Shown one piece after another: positions 7,313 through 14,282 of a DNA stretch of 15,750 bases (the first letter of the stretch is position 1; each line of letters starts with the position of its first letter). This stretch comes from Castellaniella sp. UBA6218. GTDB taxonomy: Bacteria; Pseudomonadota; Gammaproteobacteria; Burkholderiales; Burkholderiaceae_B. The notes under the pieces were generated by a model. It was given only the letters and a program-made list of their open reading frames with translations. It was not told the DNA's origin and searched no databases. Both the position numbers and the translations under genes were made by a program. The stretch spans positions 16,838-32,587 of the forward strand of contig DISE01000095.1 in NCBI GenBank assembly GCA_002421865.1, given 5' to 3'.

Positions 7313-7993
7313 ATGAGACCACTGAGCCACGCCGCCATGATCCTGTCGTTCGACGTCACGCCGGACGCCAGGGCCGAACACGACCACTGGCACACACACG
7401 AGCATTTGATCGAGAGACTCTCGATCCCCGGATTCCTCCGGGGCAGCCGCTGGGTCTCCGCCTCCCGCGAGGCGGGATACCTGGTGATCTACGAAGTCTC
7501 CGACATCGCCGTCCTGAAATCGGCCCCCTACCTCGAGCGCCTGAACGACCCGACCCCCTGGACGGCCAAGATGATGCCGCACTACCGCAACATGCGGCGG
7601 GGATTCTGCGCCCTGGAGTTCTCGGCGGGCCACGGCATGGGCAGCAGCGCGCACGTGGCGAGATTCTCGCCGCGCGCCGGCGCCGAGGCATCCTTGAACC
7701 AATGGCTGGTCCGCGAAGCGCTGCCCGGGCTCAGCGCCGAGCCCGGCCTCGCCGCCGCCAGCCTCTTTCGGTCGGCGCTCACGCCGGACATCACGGCGGA
7801 GCAGCGCATCCGCGGCCAGGACGCCGGCCTGGACCAGGTGGTCATCGTGAGCGGCTACGATCCGCAGCGCACCCTGCACGTGGCCGCGAACGTGCTGAGC
7901 AGCGCGCGATTCGACGAACACGGCGCCTGCGACCACACCGCCGAACCGTTCACGCTCGCGTACTCGCTCACGGCCGAAGATCTGCGCGGGTAG
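7313..7993 (+). CDS. EthD/DUF4286-like dimeric alpha+beta barrel protein
   Basis: This 226-residue protein appears to hold two ferredoxin-like (dimeric alpha+beta barrel) halves. The first half shows MILSFDVTPDARAEHDHWH, THEHLIERLSIPGFLRGSRW, YLVIYEV and SAPYLERLNDPTPW; the second (from about 100) repeats the strand-helix pattern more loosely. The HWHTHEHL and PGFLRG motifs are typical of small EthD/DUF4286-type proteins often encoded beside catabolic enzymes, whose role is structural or catalytic on small hydrophobic or aromatic compounds. The ATG at 7313 has GAGGA 7 nt upstream. No signal peptide or membrane segment is seen. It lies downstream of the ABC remnant and a second operator copy, so it probably belongs to the IclR-controlled locus. 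The family call is moderate and the substrate unknown. Confidence 0.85.
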   Translation: MRPLSHAAMILSFDVTPDARAEHDHWHTHEHLIERLSIPGFLRGSRWVSASREAGYLVIYEVSDIAVLKSAPYLERLNDPTPWTAKMMPHYRNMRRGFCALEFSAGHGMGSSAHVARFSPRAGAEASLNQWLVREALPGLSAEPGLAAASLFRSALTPDITAEQRIRGQDAGLDQVVIVSGYDPQRTLHVAANVLSSARFDEHGACDHTAEPFTLAYSLTAEDLRG

Positions 7994-8001
7994 CCCCTCC
8001 T

Positions 8002-8140
8002 CGGCGCCGGCCGCTCCCCTTCAGCGCCGGCCGCCCCCCTCGGCGCCGGCCGCTCCCCTTCAGCACCGGCCGTCCTCCCTCAGCGCCGGCCGTCCCCTCC
8101 CAGCGCCGGCCGTCCCCTCAACGCCGGCCGAACGCTCCCC
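8002..8140. repeat. GC-rich tandem repeat, about seven units of 20 bp
   Basis: Units begin at 8002, 8022, 8041, 8061, 8081, 8101 and about 8121. They share a CAGCGCCGGCCG core followed by a pyrimidine-rich CCCCT segment. Odd early units carry CGGCGCCGGCCGC and later units CAGCGCCGGCCGT, so the array is partly diverged. The core holds the palindromes GCCGGC and CGGCCG, so each unit can fold. It lies immediately after the EthD-like stop. There are no unique spacers, so it is not a CRISPR array. Confidence 0.88.
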
Positions 8141-8413
8141 GCCGCCCGGCGAACACTGGAAAGCTTGCGCGCCGCCGAGGGAACGCGGCACCCCCTCCGG
8201 ACGCGGCCAGGCGTCGGGAGGCACCCGACAGAAAGTTCCCGATCAGGCGCACCTGGGCCTCGAGCATGTGGCGGCCGTAGCGAAGGGTGCAGCCGCAGCG
8301 GATGGTGCAGCCGCGCTCCTACGCCCTCCATCTCCGGCAGATACCGCAGATTGGCCTTGGTCCTGGTGGCGAGCATAATGTAAGCAAATACATCTCCCTG
8401 AGAGCACATCGCC
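8141..8413. other. Intergenic stretch without a supported gene
   Basis: No start with ribosome site and family-like product is seen. On the minus strand, frames across about 8200-8370 read protein-like pieces (TKANLRYLPEME, then in another frame RHMLEAQVRLIGNFLSGA), which may be a decayed gene. An 18-nt spaced repeat GGTGCAGCCGC occurs at 8286-8296 and 8304-8314. A TAATGT near 8376 could serve the next gene. Confidence 0.4.
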
Positions 8414-8737
8414 ATGCGCACCGCGGCTGCTTTTTTCATCGTCCTGGCATGCCTATCAGGATCCGCTGATGCCCAGAACACCCCCTGCTCCGGGAAGAAA
8501 GGCGGCATCTCACATTGCGAGGGTGACGTGTTCGTATGCAAGGATGGTTCGGCAAGCGCGAGCAAGCGTTCGTGCCCAGCCTATCTGGGTGGCAACGGCC
8601 GAATGGCACCCGCACCGAAAGAGTCCGCTGTGCCGAGTGCTGGATGCTCGTGCTCGAGTAAAAGCTACTGCACCGGACCGCGTGGCGGCCGGTACTGCAT
8701 CACCAGCACTGGAAGCAAGCGGTACGTCAGGAAGTAG
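8414..8737 (+). CDS. Small secreted Cys-rich protein
   Basis: This 107-residue protein has a clear Sec signal peptide: RT charged start, hydrophobic AAAFFIVLACLSG, and cleavage likely after ADA at residue 20. The mature chain has eight Cys in two groups of four: CSGKKGGISHC...VC...SC in the N-terminal half and CSCSSKSYCTGPRGGRYC at the C-terminus, with a basic tail (GSKRYVRK). An even number of Cys in an exported protein suggests disulfides. The TGPRGGRYCI...KRYV end resembles a short basic adaptor-like motif found at the ends of some small proteins and nucleases. I do not know a function. Start ATG 8414 is fixed by the signal peptide; a GAGAG lies upstream. It stands alone between a repeat array and an A/T-richer region. 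Confidence 0.82.
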   Translation: MRTAAAFFIVLACLSGSADAQNTPCSGKKGGISHCEGDVFVCKDGSASASKRSCPAYLGGNGRMAPAPKESAVPSAGCSCSSKSYCTGPRGGRYCITSTGSKRYVRK

Positions 8738-8815
8738 GCAGGTGGGGAGGTGAAACCCGCACAGTTTGGCAGGACAACATGCCAGTAGCCAATCTAAAAA
8801 GACAGCGGAGGGTTA

Positions 8816-8914
8816 ATGGGCAAGCCAATCCCAATGAACATGACTAGAGTCAATCCATTTAGTCGACCATCCTTAGTCTGTGATGTGTCGTCCATTTGTA
8901 ATTGGGATGTTTAA
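8816..8914 (+). CDS. Hypothetical 32-residue peptide (doubtful)
   Basis: ATG 8816 follows GGAGGG by only 3 nt and opens 32 codons (begins MGKPIPMNMTRV, ends ICNWDV) to TAA. The spacing is short for a ribosome site. It overlaps the next frame, so one possibility is that both are parts of one frameshifted gene. No family recognised. Confidence 0.2.
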   Translation: MGKPIPMNMTRVNPFSRPSLVCDVSSICNWDV

Positions 8915-9146
8915 AGGAGACCTTGAGAAGCGTGGGCTCTACCGCGCCCATAGCAACAGCAGTGGAGGTAAAACTGTAATTCCAACGACGACCGTCCTTG
9001 GCCCCCATGATGGAGCAAGTGCAGAAGCAATCCGAGACGACGTGCGGGCAAAAATAAAGGCTGTGTTTACGGCACGCCGGTTTAAATCAGAAATATTCGT
9101 TGTAGCCGGAGGCTCGGATTGGACATGGGGTTCAACCACATCCTAG
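8883..9146 (+). CDS. Hypothetical 87-residue protein (doubtful)
   Basis: This open frame begins at ATG 8883 (GTG at 8880 just before; another ATG at 8907) and ends with TAG at 9146. The middle, IRDDVRAKIKAVFTARR followed by SEIFVVAGGSDW, has plausible helix and strand character and an ordinary residue mix. There is no clear Shine-Dalgarno and no family was recognised. Its codon use is A/T-richer than the surrounding genes, in keeping with imported or decaying DNA. It may be a genuine small gene, the end of a broken one, or chance. Confidence 0.3.
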   Translation: MCRPFVIGMFKGDLEKRGLYRAHSNSSGGKTVIPTTTVLGPHDGASAEAIRDDVRAKIKAVFTARRFKSEIFVVAGGSDWTWGSTTS

Positions 9147-9225
9147 AGGTTGGCCCAACAATGCATTCAACTCCAACACAGCCCCCACCACCACTAGCAA
9201 GGCACCAGCCCACGCCATCATCCAG

Positions 9226-9242
9226 GTACTGCAATGCAGTAC
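9226..9242. promoter_or_regulatory. 17-bp perfect palindrome upstream of the FIST-GGDEF gene
   Basis: GTACTGCA and TGCAGTAC flank a single central A. The palindrome ends 26 nt before the cyclase ATG. Size and symmetry fit a repressor operator (TetR, LacI or similar) or a leader hairpin. No neighbouring gene obviously encodes its binder. Confidence 0.5.
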
Positions 9243-9268
9243 ACTGCCCGCAACAGCCCGGACATGCG

Positions 9269-11041
9269 ATGATCACCCACATCTCTCACCGCTACACGGA
9301 TCAGGAGGCGCTGGAGGCGTTGCTCGGCGACGGAAAGCTTCTGGGCATCGTTTCGGCTTCCTCCTCCATACTGGTTCAGATTTTCTCGGCGGACACCAGC
9401 GCGGGGCATTTGCGGGCGGTTGCGGCGCTGGTCGGTGCCAGGCTTCCGTCGGCGACGGTGGTGGGTGCGACCACGGTTGGCGAGGTATACGAGGGACGTT
9501 TGCTGACGGGCAGCACGGTGGTGGGGATCACGTGCTTCGAGAGTTCAACGCTCTCCGTGATGGCGATGTCTTGCGAGGATGCGGATGCACGCCAGGTGGG
9601 CGCCGAGCTGGGGACGCGCATCGGCCGATGCGCGGGAAACATCGCGGGCGTCATTCTGCTGGCGACCCCGTTGAGCATCGATGCCGGCGCCCTGTTGCAA
9701 GGCATCGAATCCACTGCGGGCAGTATTCCAATTTTCGGTGGGGGTGCCGGCGATTACGCCGCCATGGCCCACTCGCTGGTATTTGCCGGCGACGAGCAAT
9801 ATTCGCAAGGCGCGGTGGCGGTGGTGCTCGCCGGAGACGATCTGCACGTCGAGTCGAGGACTTATCTCGGCTGGAGGCCCCTGAGCAGGTCGATGCAGGT
9901 GACCGGGGTCGATCGACTGCTGGTGAAGACGGTCGACGGCAGGCCTGCCTTCGATGTCTACCGGCGCTATCTCAACATCCCGAACGACGAGAATTTTTTC
10001 CTGAATGCATTGGAGTTCCCGTTCCTCGTGGAGCGGTCGGGCGAGCTGTTGGCAAGGGTGCCGATCGCGGCAACTGGCGACGGAGCGTTGAAATTCATCG
10101 CCGACATCCAGGAGGGCGAGCATTTCCGCATCGGATACGGCGATATGGATCTGATCATCAGCGATGCCTTGCATATCCATCGATCCATGGCCGATTTTTC
10201 TCCACAGGCGATATTCCTGTACACCTGCGGATGCCGCCGCTTCTTGATGCAGAACGATGTCGATCTGGAAACCCTGCCCTTCGAAGACCTGGCGCCGACC
10301 TTCGGTTTTTATACCTATGGAGAGTTCTTCTCGTCCGGCAAACCCAGTCTGCTGAATTCGACCATGGTCGCGGTCGGATTACGCGAAGGGGCATCCGGCG
10401 TCGGCTCGGACCAGGCGCTGGCGCTGCGATCCGAGACGGAAACCCATGGTCATGATCCGTATGCGCACAAGCATACTCGTGTCGTCTCGCGCCTGATGCG
10501 CTTCATCGACACTGTCACCGCGGAGCTCGAAGCCTCCAATCGGGAAATCACCGAGCTCTCCCGGACGGATCGCCTGACCCAGTTGGTCAACCGGATTCAA
10601 TTGGATCATGTGCTCGAGGAGAACTTGCAGCGGGCGCTGCGCTATGCCACGCCCTTCTCGATCATCCTGCTGGATCTGGACCACTTCAAGCAGGTCAACG
10701 ACGTACATGGCCATCTCGTCGGCGATGAGGTGCTGGTGAATATCGGCAGGATCCTCGCGGCCTGTACGCGCGCCACCGATACGGTAGGGCGCTGGGGCGG
10801 AGAGGAATTCCTGATCATCGTGCCGAATGCCGGCTTGAACGACGCGGCCCGCCTGGCGGAAAAGCTGCGCGGCGAGATCGAGGCCCACGAGTTCCCGACC
10901 GTCGGGAAAATGAGCGCGAGCTTCGGCGTCACGAACTTCGTGCCGAACGATGATGTCGTGAAGATGATCAACCGGGCCGACATCACCCTCTACAAAGCAA
11001 AGCATGCGGGACGAAACCGCGTCGAGCTGTCGAACGCCTGA
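9269..11041 (+). CDS. FIST-domain sensor diguanylate cyclase (GGDEF)
   Basis: This 590-residue cytoplasmic protein joins an N-terminal FIST sensor (about 20-215) and FIST C domain (about 230-380, with NIPNDENFFLNALEFPF and FLYTCGCRRFL) to a C-terminal GGDEF domain (about 425-588). FIST domains are predicted to bind small ligands such as amino acids; GGDEF makes cyclic di-GMP. A short coiled coil (TVTAELEASNREITELS) and the DRLTQLVNR start motif link them. The active site is GGEEF at 510-514. An intact RxxD inhibitory site (RATD, 501-504) sits five residues before it, so the cyclase should be active and product-inhibited. No EAL domain or membrane segment is seen. The frame is open upstream to TTG 9119, but ATG 9269 is chosen because the preceding Pro-rich part is not family-like; the ribosome site is weak. 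Confidence 0.93.
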   Translation: MITHISHRYTDQEALEALLGDGKLLGIVSASSSILVQIFSADTSAGHLRAVAALVGARLPSATVVGATTVGEVYEGRLLTGSTVVGITCFESSTLSVMAMSCEDADARQVGAELGTRIGRCAGNIAGVILLATPLSIDAGALLQGIESTAGSIPIFGGGAGDYAAMAHSLVFAGDEQYSQGAVAVVLAGDDLHVESRTYLGWRPLSRSMQVTGVDRLLVKTVDGRPAFDVYRRYLNIPNDENFFLNALEFPFLVERSGELLARVPIAATGDGALKFIADIQEGEHFRIGYGDMDLIISDALHIHRSMADFSPQAIFLYTCGCRRFLMQNDVDLETLPFEDLAPTFGFYTYGEFFSSGKPSLLNSTMVAVGLREGASGVGSDQALALRSETETHGHDPYAHKHTRVVSRLMRFIDTVTAELEASNREITELSRTDRLTQLVNRIQLDHVLEENLQRALRYATPFSIILLDLDHFKQVNDVHGHLVGDEVLVNIGRILAACTRATDTVGRWGGEEFLIIVPNAGLNDAARLAEKLRGEIEAHEFPTVGKMSASFGVTNFVPNDDVVKMINRADITLYKAKHAGRNRVELSNA

Positions 11042-11049
11042 ACATCAGG
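11037..11049. repeat. Small inverted repeat spanning both convergent stops
   Basis: CCTGA-ACA-TCAGG contains the TGA of the cyclase gene and, on the other strand, the TGA of the AhpD-like gene. The two genes end only 3 nt apart. The stem is too short to be a confident terminator. Confidence 0.45.
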
Positions 11050-11524
11050 ACAAGCCGGACCTGTCCACGCCGAACGCCTTGTCGTAGGTGCCGGGCACGA
11101 TCCGGAAGCCGATATTGACGCGGTTCCAGGCGTTGATCGACATCACCAGGAAGGTCAGGTCCGAGAGCTCCTGCTCGGACAGTTGCGTGCGCACGCGCTC
11201 GTAGATCTCGTCGGGCACGCCCTGCTCCGGGATCCGGGTCAGGATCTCGGTCCACGCCAGGGCGGCGCGCTCGCGGGGGCTGAACAGCGTGGATTCGCGC
11301 CAGGCGGCGAGGTGATGCAGCCGCAAGGGCCGCTCGCCGTGGATCGTGGCTTCCTTGACGTGCATGTCCAGGCAAAACGCGCAGCCGTTGATCTGCGAGG
11401 CCCGGATGTCCACGAGGTCGCGGATCGGCTGCTCGATCGAGGACTGCCTGAGCGCCAGGCTGAAATCGACGAATTTCCGGAACAGTTCGGGGGATTGCTG
11501 TTGATAGTCGATGCGCTGGGTCAT
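11045..11524 (-). CDS. AhpD-like carboxymuconolactone decarboxylase family protein
   Basis: This 159-residue all-helical protein has the AhpD/CMD-like core: DIRASQINGCAFCLDMHVKEA with C48-x2-C51 and H55, the thiol pair typical of the alkylhydroperoxidase-like branch. Such proteins reduce peroxides or serve as thiol-disulfide partners. ATG 11524 is preceded by GGAGG at 7 nt, which fixes the start; the open frame further upstream is not family-like. It follows the NmrA-like SDR by 50 nt on the same strand and is likely co-transcribed with it. SDR plus AhpD-like pairs controlled by a divergent regulator are common in stress or redox modules. The exact substrate is unknown. Confidence 0.92.
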   Translation of the reverse strand: MTQRIDYQQQSPELFRKFVDFSLALRQSSIEQPIRDLVDIRASQINGCAFCLDMHVKEATIHGERPLRLHHLAAWRESTLFSPRERAALAWTEILTRIPEQGVPDEIYERVRTQLSEQELSDLTFLVMSINAWNRVNIGFRIVPGTYDKAFGVDRSGLS

Positions 11525-11574
11525 GATGACACCTCCATTCGTGAAAGAAAGGAAAGCCGGCGGGCCGGCCGTGC

Positions 11575-12327
11575 TCAGTGCCGCGCCGGGCGGCTGAGCC
11601 AATTGAGAAAGCGCGTCGGGCCGAGGCGCGGCCCGTCGCCGGGGACCAGGGACCGGTCGTCCAGTTCACTGCCGAAATAGCGCGCATGGATGTCGGCGAC
11701 CACCTGCCGCCCGTCGGCGCGCGCGGCCAGATATTTGCGGGCGAGTTCGTCGAGCGGAAAGCGGTCTGGGCCGGCGACCTCGACGATGCCGTTGACCGGC
11801 GCGCCGACGGCGAGATCGGCCAGCGCGGCCGAGACGTCATCGGCGGCGATGGGCTGCACGAGGGCGGGAGACAAGCGGATCGTGCCGCCGTCGGCTCCCG
11901 ATTCGATGATGCCGCCGATGAATTCAAAGAACTGCGTCGAGCGCAGGATGGTGTAGGGCGTCCTCGACGCCTCGATCAGGCGCTCCTGCGCGGCCTTGGC
12001 GCGAAAGTAGCCGCTGTCCGTCAGGCGGTCCGTGCCCACCACCGACAGCGCCAGGTGGTGTTCGACGCCGGCATGGGTCTCGGCGGCGAGCAGATTGCGG
12101 CCCGAGGTCTCGAAGAATTCCAGCACGGCCCGGTCCTCGAACGAGGGCGAGTTCGCCACGTCGACGACGACCCGGGCGCCCGCCAGCGCCTGCTCCAGCC
12201 CCTCTCCGGTGAGGGTGTCCACGCCGGTGCCGGGCGAGGCGGCCACCGCCTCGTGTCCGGCCTCGCGCAGCCTGCGGACGACGTTCGACCCGATCAGGCC
12301 GGTGCCGCCAATGACGACTATTTTCAT
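11575..12327 (-). CDS. NmrA-like atypical SDR, NAD(P)-binding protein
   Basis: This 250-residue protein has the atypical SDR/NmrA nucleotide-binding start KIVVIGGTGLIGSNVVRRL (GxxGxxG at about 7-12), followed by VVVDVANSPSF, LALSVVGTDRL, YFRAKAAQERLI (YxxxK), and a C-terminal substrate lobe (PIAADDVSAALADLA, GIVEVAGPDRF). Members are redox sensors or reductases that may not be catalytic. ATG 12327 is chosen for an AGGAG 6 nt upstream; the open frame extends to 12432 but without family features. It is divergent from the winged-helix/TPR regulator, and the shared 170-nt gap holds candidate operators. It probably forms an operon with the AhpD-like gene downstream. Confidence 0.93.
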   Translation of the reverse strand: MKIVVIGGTGLIGSNVVRRLREAGHEAVAASPGTGVDTLTGEGLEQALAGARVVVDVANSPSFEDRAVLEFFETSGRNLLAAETHAGVEHHLALSVVGTDRLTDSGYFRAKAAQERLIEASRTPYTILRSTQFFEFIGGIIESGADGGTIRLSPALVQPIAADDVSAALADLAVGAPVNGIVEVAGPDRFPLDELARKYLAARADGRQVVADIHARYFGSELDDRSLVPGDGPRLGPTRFLNWLSRPARH

Positions 12328-12348
12328 GTTTCGCTCCTGGGTTGACTG

Positions 12349-12374
12349 TCGACCATTTCCATTGCCGCGGTCGA
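12349..12374. promoter_or_regulatory. Divergent promoter region: inverted repeat over a candidate -35
   Basis: TCGACC (12349-12354) and GGTCGA (12369-12374) form an inverted repeat with 14-nt spacing. They overlap a plus-strand TTGCCG (12362-12367) that lies 16 nt before TATGCT (12384-12389), a plausible promoter for the regulator. TTTCCATTG also occurs twice, at 12356-12364 and 12426-12434, 70 nt apart. OmpR-type winged helices often bind direct repeats, so these are the best candidate sites. All are weak alone. Confidence 0.4.
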
Positions 12375-12497
12375 TGGATGCAGTATGCTGATCGGCTGGG
12401 CGCGGCGCTTTGCCGGCGTCTTGCGTTTCCATTGGATTCGTCTTGGAAATCCATCCAGGCGCCCATCTGGGCGGCGCGGGCGGACGAGGAACCCCGA

Positions 12498-14204
12498 ATG
12501 CGATTCGTGTTTGACGATTGCGTGCTGGACGTGGAGCGGAGGGAACTCTTTCGGGCGTCCCGGGAGGTTCCCGTCGCGCCGCAGGTCTTCGATCTGCTGG
12601 TCCACCTGGCGCGGCATCGCGGCCGGGTGGTCGATCGGGACGAGCTCATCCGCGAAATCTGGACCGGCCGGATCGTGTCCGAGTCGACCCTGGCGAGCCA
12701 CATCAACGCGGCGCGCAAGGCGGTCGGCGACGACGGCCGGCGGCAGCACATCATCCGGACGATCGCCCGCAAGGGATTCCGTTTCATCGCCGAGACGGCG
12801 GAAGACGAGGCACCCGTCCCGGCGCGGGCCGCCGCACACGGGGCGCAGGGCGGCCCATCCACGCAGGGAGCCGCATCCGGCCCGCAGTCCACCTCATCCG
12901 ATATGCGGGGCCCCGCCTTCGGCATGAAGTCCGCCCTGCCGGCCGGGCCGTCCGGCGGGCCGCCGCGCCCCGAGGCTGCCGAGGTCGCGGCCGCACCGGC
13001 CCTGCCGACGAAACCGTCCATCGCGGTGCTGCCCTTCGTGAACCTCGGCACGGACCCGGAGCAGGACTACCTGGCCGACGGCATGGTGGAGGACATCATC
13101 GCCGCGCTGTCCCAGTACCGCTGGCTGTTCGTCGTCGCGCGCAACTCGAGCTTCGCCTACAAGGCGCGCGTCGTGGACGTGAAGCGGGTGGGCCGCGAGC
13201 TGGGCGTCCGCTACGTCCTGGAAGGGAGCTGGCGCAGGGCGGGAAACCGCGTGCGCATCACCGGCCAACTGGTCGACGCGGGCACCGGAGCCCACCACTG
13301 GGCGGGCCGCTACGAAGGCATCCTGGGGGATATCTTCGAACTGCAGGACCGGCTCACCGAGAGCGTGGTGGGCGCGATCGCCCCGCAGCTCGAGCGGGCG
13401 GAGATCGAGCGCGCGCGGCGCAAGCCCACCGAAAGCCTCGGCGCCTATGACTACTACCTGCGCGGCATGGCCCGCCTGCATCATGGCTCGGCGGACACCA
13501 TCGACCAGGCGCTGCCGCTCTTCCACGCGGCGATCGCGGCCGATCCCGAGTTCGCGTCGGCCTACGCGATGGCGGCATGGTGCCATTGCTGGCGCAAGGT
13601 CAACGGCTGGATGAGGGACCCCGAGCGCGAGGCCGCGGAAGGCGCGCGGCTGGCCCGCTGCGCCGTGGACCTGGGTCGCGGCGACGCGGTCGCCCTCACC
13701 CGGAGCGGCCACGCCCTCGGCCATCTCGCCGGCGACCTCCAGGGCGGCATCACCCTGCTGGACAGGGCGCTCATGCTCAATCAGAACCTCGCGGCTGCAT
13801 GGTTCCTGGGCGCGTTCCTGCGGCTCTGGCACGGCGAGACCAGCGCGGCCATCGAGCATTTCACACGCGCCATGCGCTTCAGCCCCCTCGATCCCGAGCT
13901 CTACCGGATGCAGGCGGGAATGGCGGCGGCGCATTTGTTCGAGGGACGCTTCGACGACGCGGCGTCATGGGCAGGCAAGGCCTCGCGGGTACTGCCGAGT
14001 TTCCTGCTCGCGGCCGCCATCCTCGCGGCCAGCCACGCGCTGGCCGGCAGGCCGGCCGAGGCGCGGCGCGCCCTGGACCACGTGCGCGCGCTCGATCCCG
14101 CGCTGCGCCTGTCCGGGCTCACCGGCTGGCTGCCGATCCACCGCCCCGGGGATCTCGCCACCCCGGCGGAGGGACTGCGAAAGGCGGGGCTGCCGGAGGC
14201 CTGA
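12498..14204 (+). CDS. Winged-helix regulator with TolB-like and TPR domains (CadC-like, no membrane segment)
   Basis: This 568-residue protein begins with an OmpR/CadC-type winged helix (about 1-95: FDDCVLDVERRELFR, VAPQVFDLLVHLARHRGRVV, SHINAARKAVGDDG, IIRTIARKGFRF). A Pro/Ala/Gly-rich linker (about 100-170) follows, then the TolB-like region starting PSIAVLPFVNLGTDPEQDYL at about 173, with YVLEGSWRR and the GAHHWAGRYEG stretch. The remainder is helical TPR-like repeats. These proteins are transcription activators or sensors found beside many operons. Unlike CadC there is no transmembrane helix in the linker, so it should act in the cytoplasm, with TPRs for partner or ligand binding. ATG 12498 has GAGGA 7 nt upstream. 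It is divergent from the SDR-AhpD pair and likely regulates it; the signal is unknown. Confidence 0.92.
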   Translation: MRFVFDDCVLDVERRELFRASREVPVAPQVFDLLVHLARHRGRVVDRDELIREIWTGRIVSESTLASHINAARKAVGDDGRRQHIIRTIARKGFRFIAETAEDEAPVPARAAAHGAQGGPSTQGAASGPQSTSSDMRGPAFGMKSALPAGPSGGPPRPEAAEVAAAPALPTKPSIAVLPFVNLGTDPEQDYLADGMVEDIIAALSQYRWLFVVARNSSFAYKARVVDVKRVGRELGVRYVLEGSWRRAGNRVRITGQLVDAGTGAHHWAGRYEGILGDIFELQDRLTESVVGAIAPQLERAEIERARRKPTESLGAYDYYLRGMARLHHGSADTIDQALPLFHAAIAADPEFASAYAMAAWCHCWRKVNGWMRDPEREAAEGARLARCAVDLGRGDAVALTRSGHALGHLAGDLQGGITLLDRALMLNQNLAAAWFLGAFLRLWHGETSAAIEHFTRAMRFSPLDPELYRMQAGMAAAHLFEGRFDDAASWAGKASRVLPSFLLAAAILAASHALAGRPAEARRALDHVRALDPALRLSGLTGWLPIHRPGDLATPAEGLRKAGLPEA

Positions 14205-14282
14205 GGCGGCAATGCATCATCGGGCACCCCCGGAGGGCGCCGGGCGGCTCCACGTCATGCCTCGATGGGCGATGTGCCTGAA

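Larger units (their letters stand above)
8738..9268. other. A/T-richer intergenic region with doubtful short ORFs
   Basis: About 530 bases with no recognised gene and visibly more A/T than the neighbours, with runs such as ctaaaaaga and gtttaaatcagaaatatt. Several short overlapping frames exist, of which two are listed separately. No transposase, integrase or terminal repeats were recognised. It may be a remnant of imported DNA. It ends in a 17-bp palindrome before the cyclase gene. Confidence 0.55.

Noticed and set aside
6881..7936. N-terminal extension of the IclR frame to 643 codons
   Set aside because: The added part has no family likeness and overlaps the EthD-like gene. A good GGAGG ribosome site precedes ATG 6880, and the operator region lies inside the extension.
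8002..8140. Possible CRISPR array
   Set aside because: Units abut without unique spacers, are only 20 bp, and no cas gene is present; it is a plain tandem repeat.
8080..8565. 161-codon minus-strand frame
   Set aside because: It runs antisense through the secreted protein gene and into the tandem repeat, with no ribosome site or domain. Only a short internal piece looks protein-like.
9119..9268. N-terminal extension of the FIST-GGDEF protein from TTG 9119
   Set aside because: The extra 50 residues are Pro/His-rich, not FIST-like, and would place the 17-bp palindrome inside the coding region. ATG 9269 is more likely, though its ribosome site is weak.
11984..13051. 375-codon minus-strand frame from 13051
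   Set aside because: It runs antisense to the winged-helix regulator and out of frame with the SDR; Arg/Ser-rich shadow translation.
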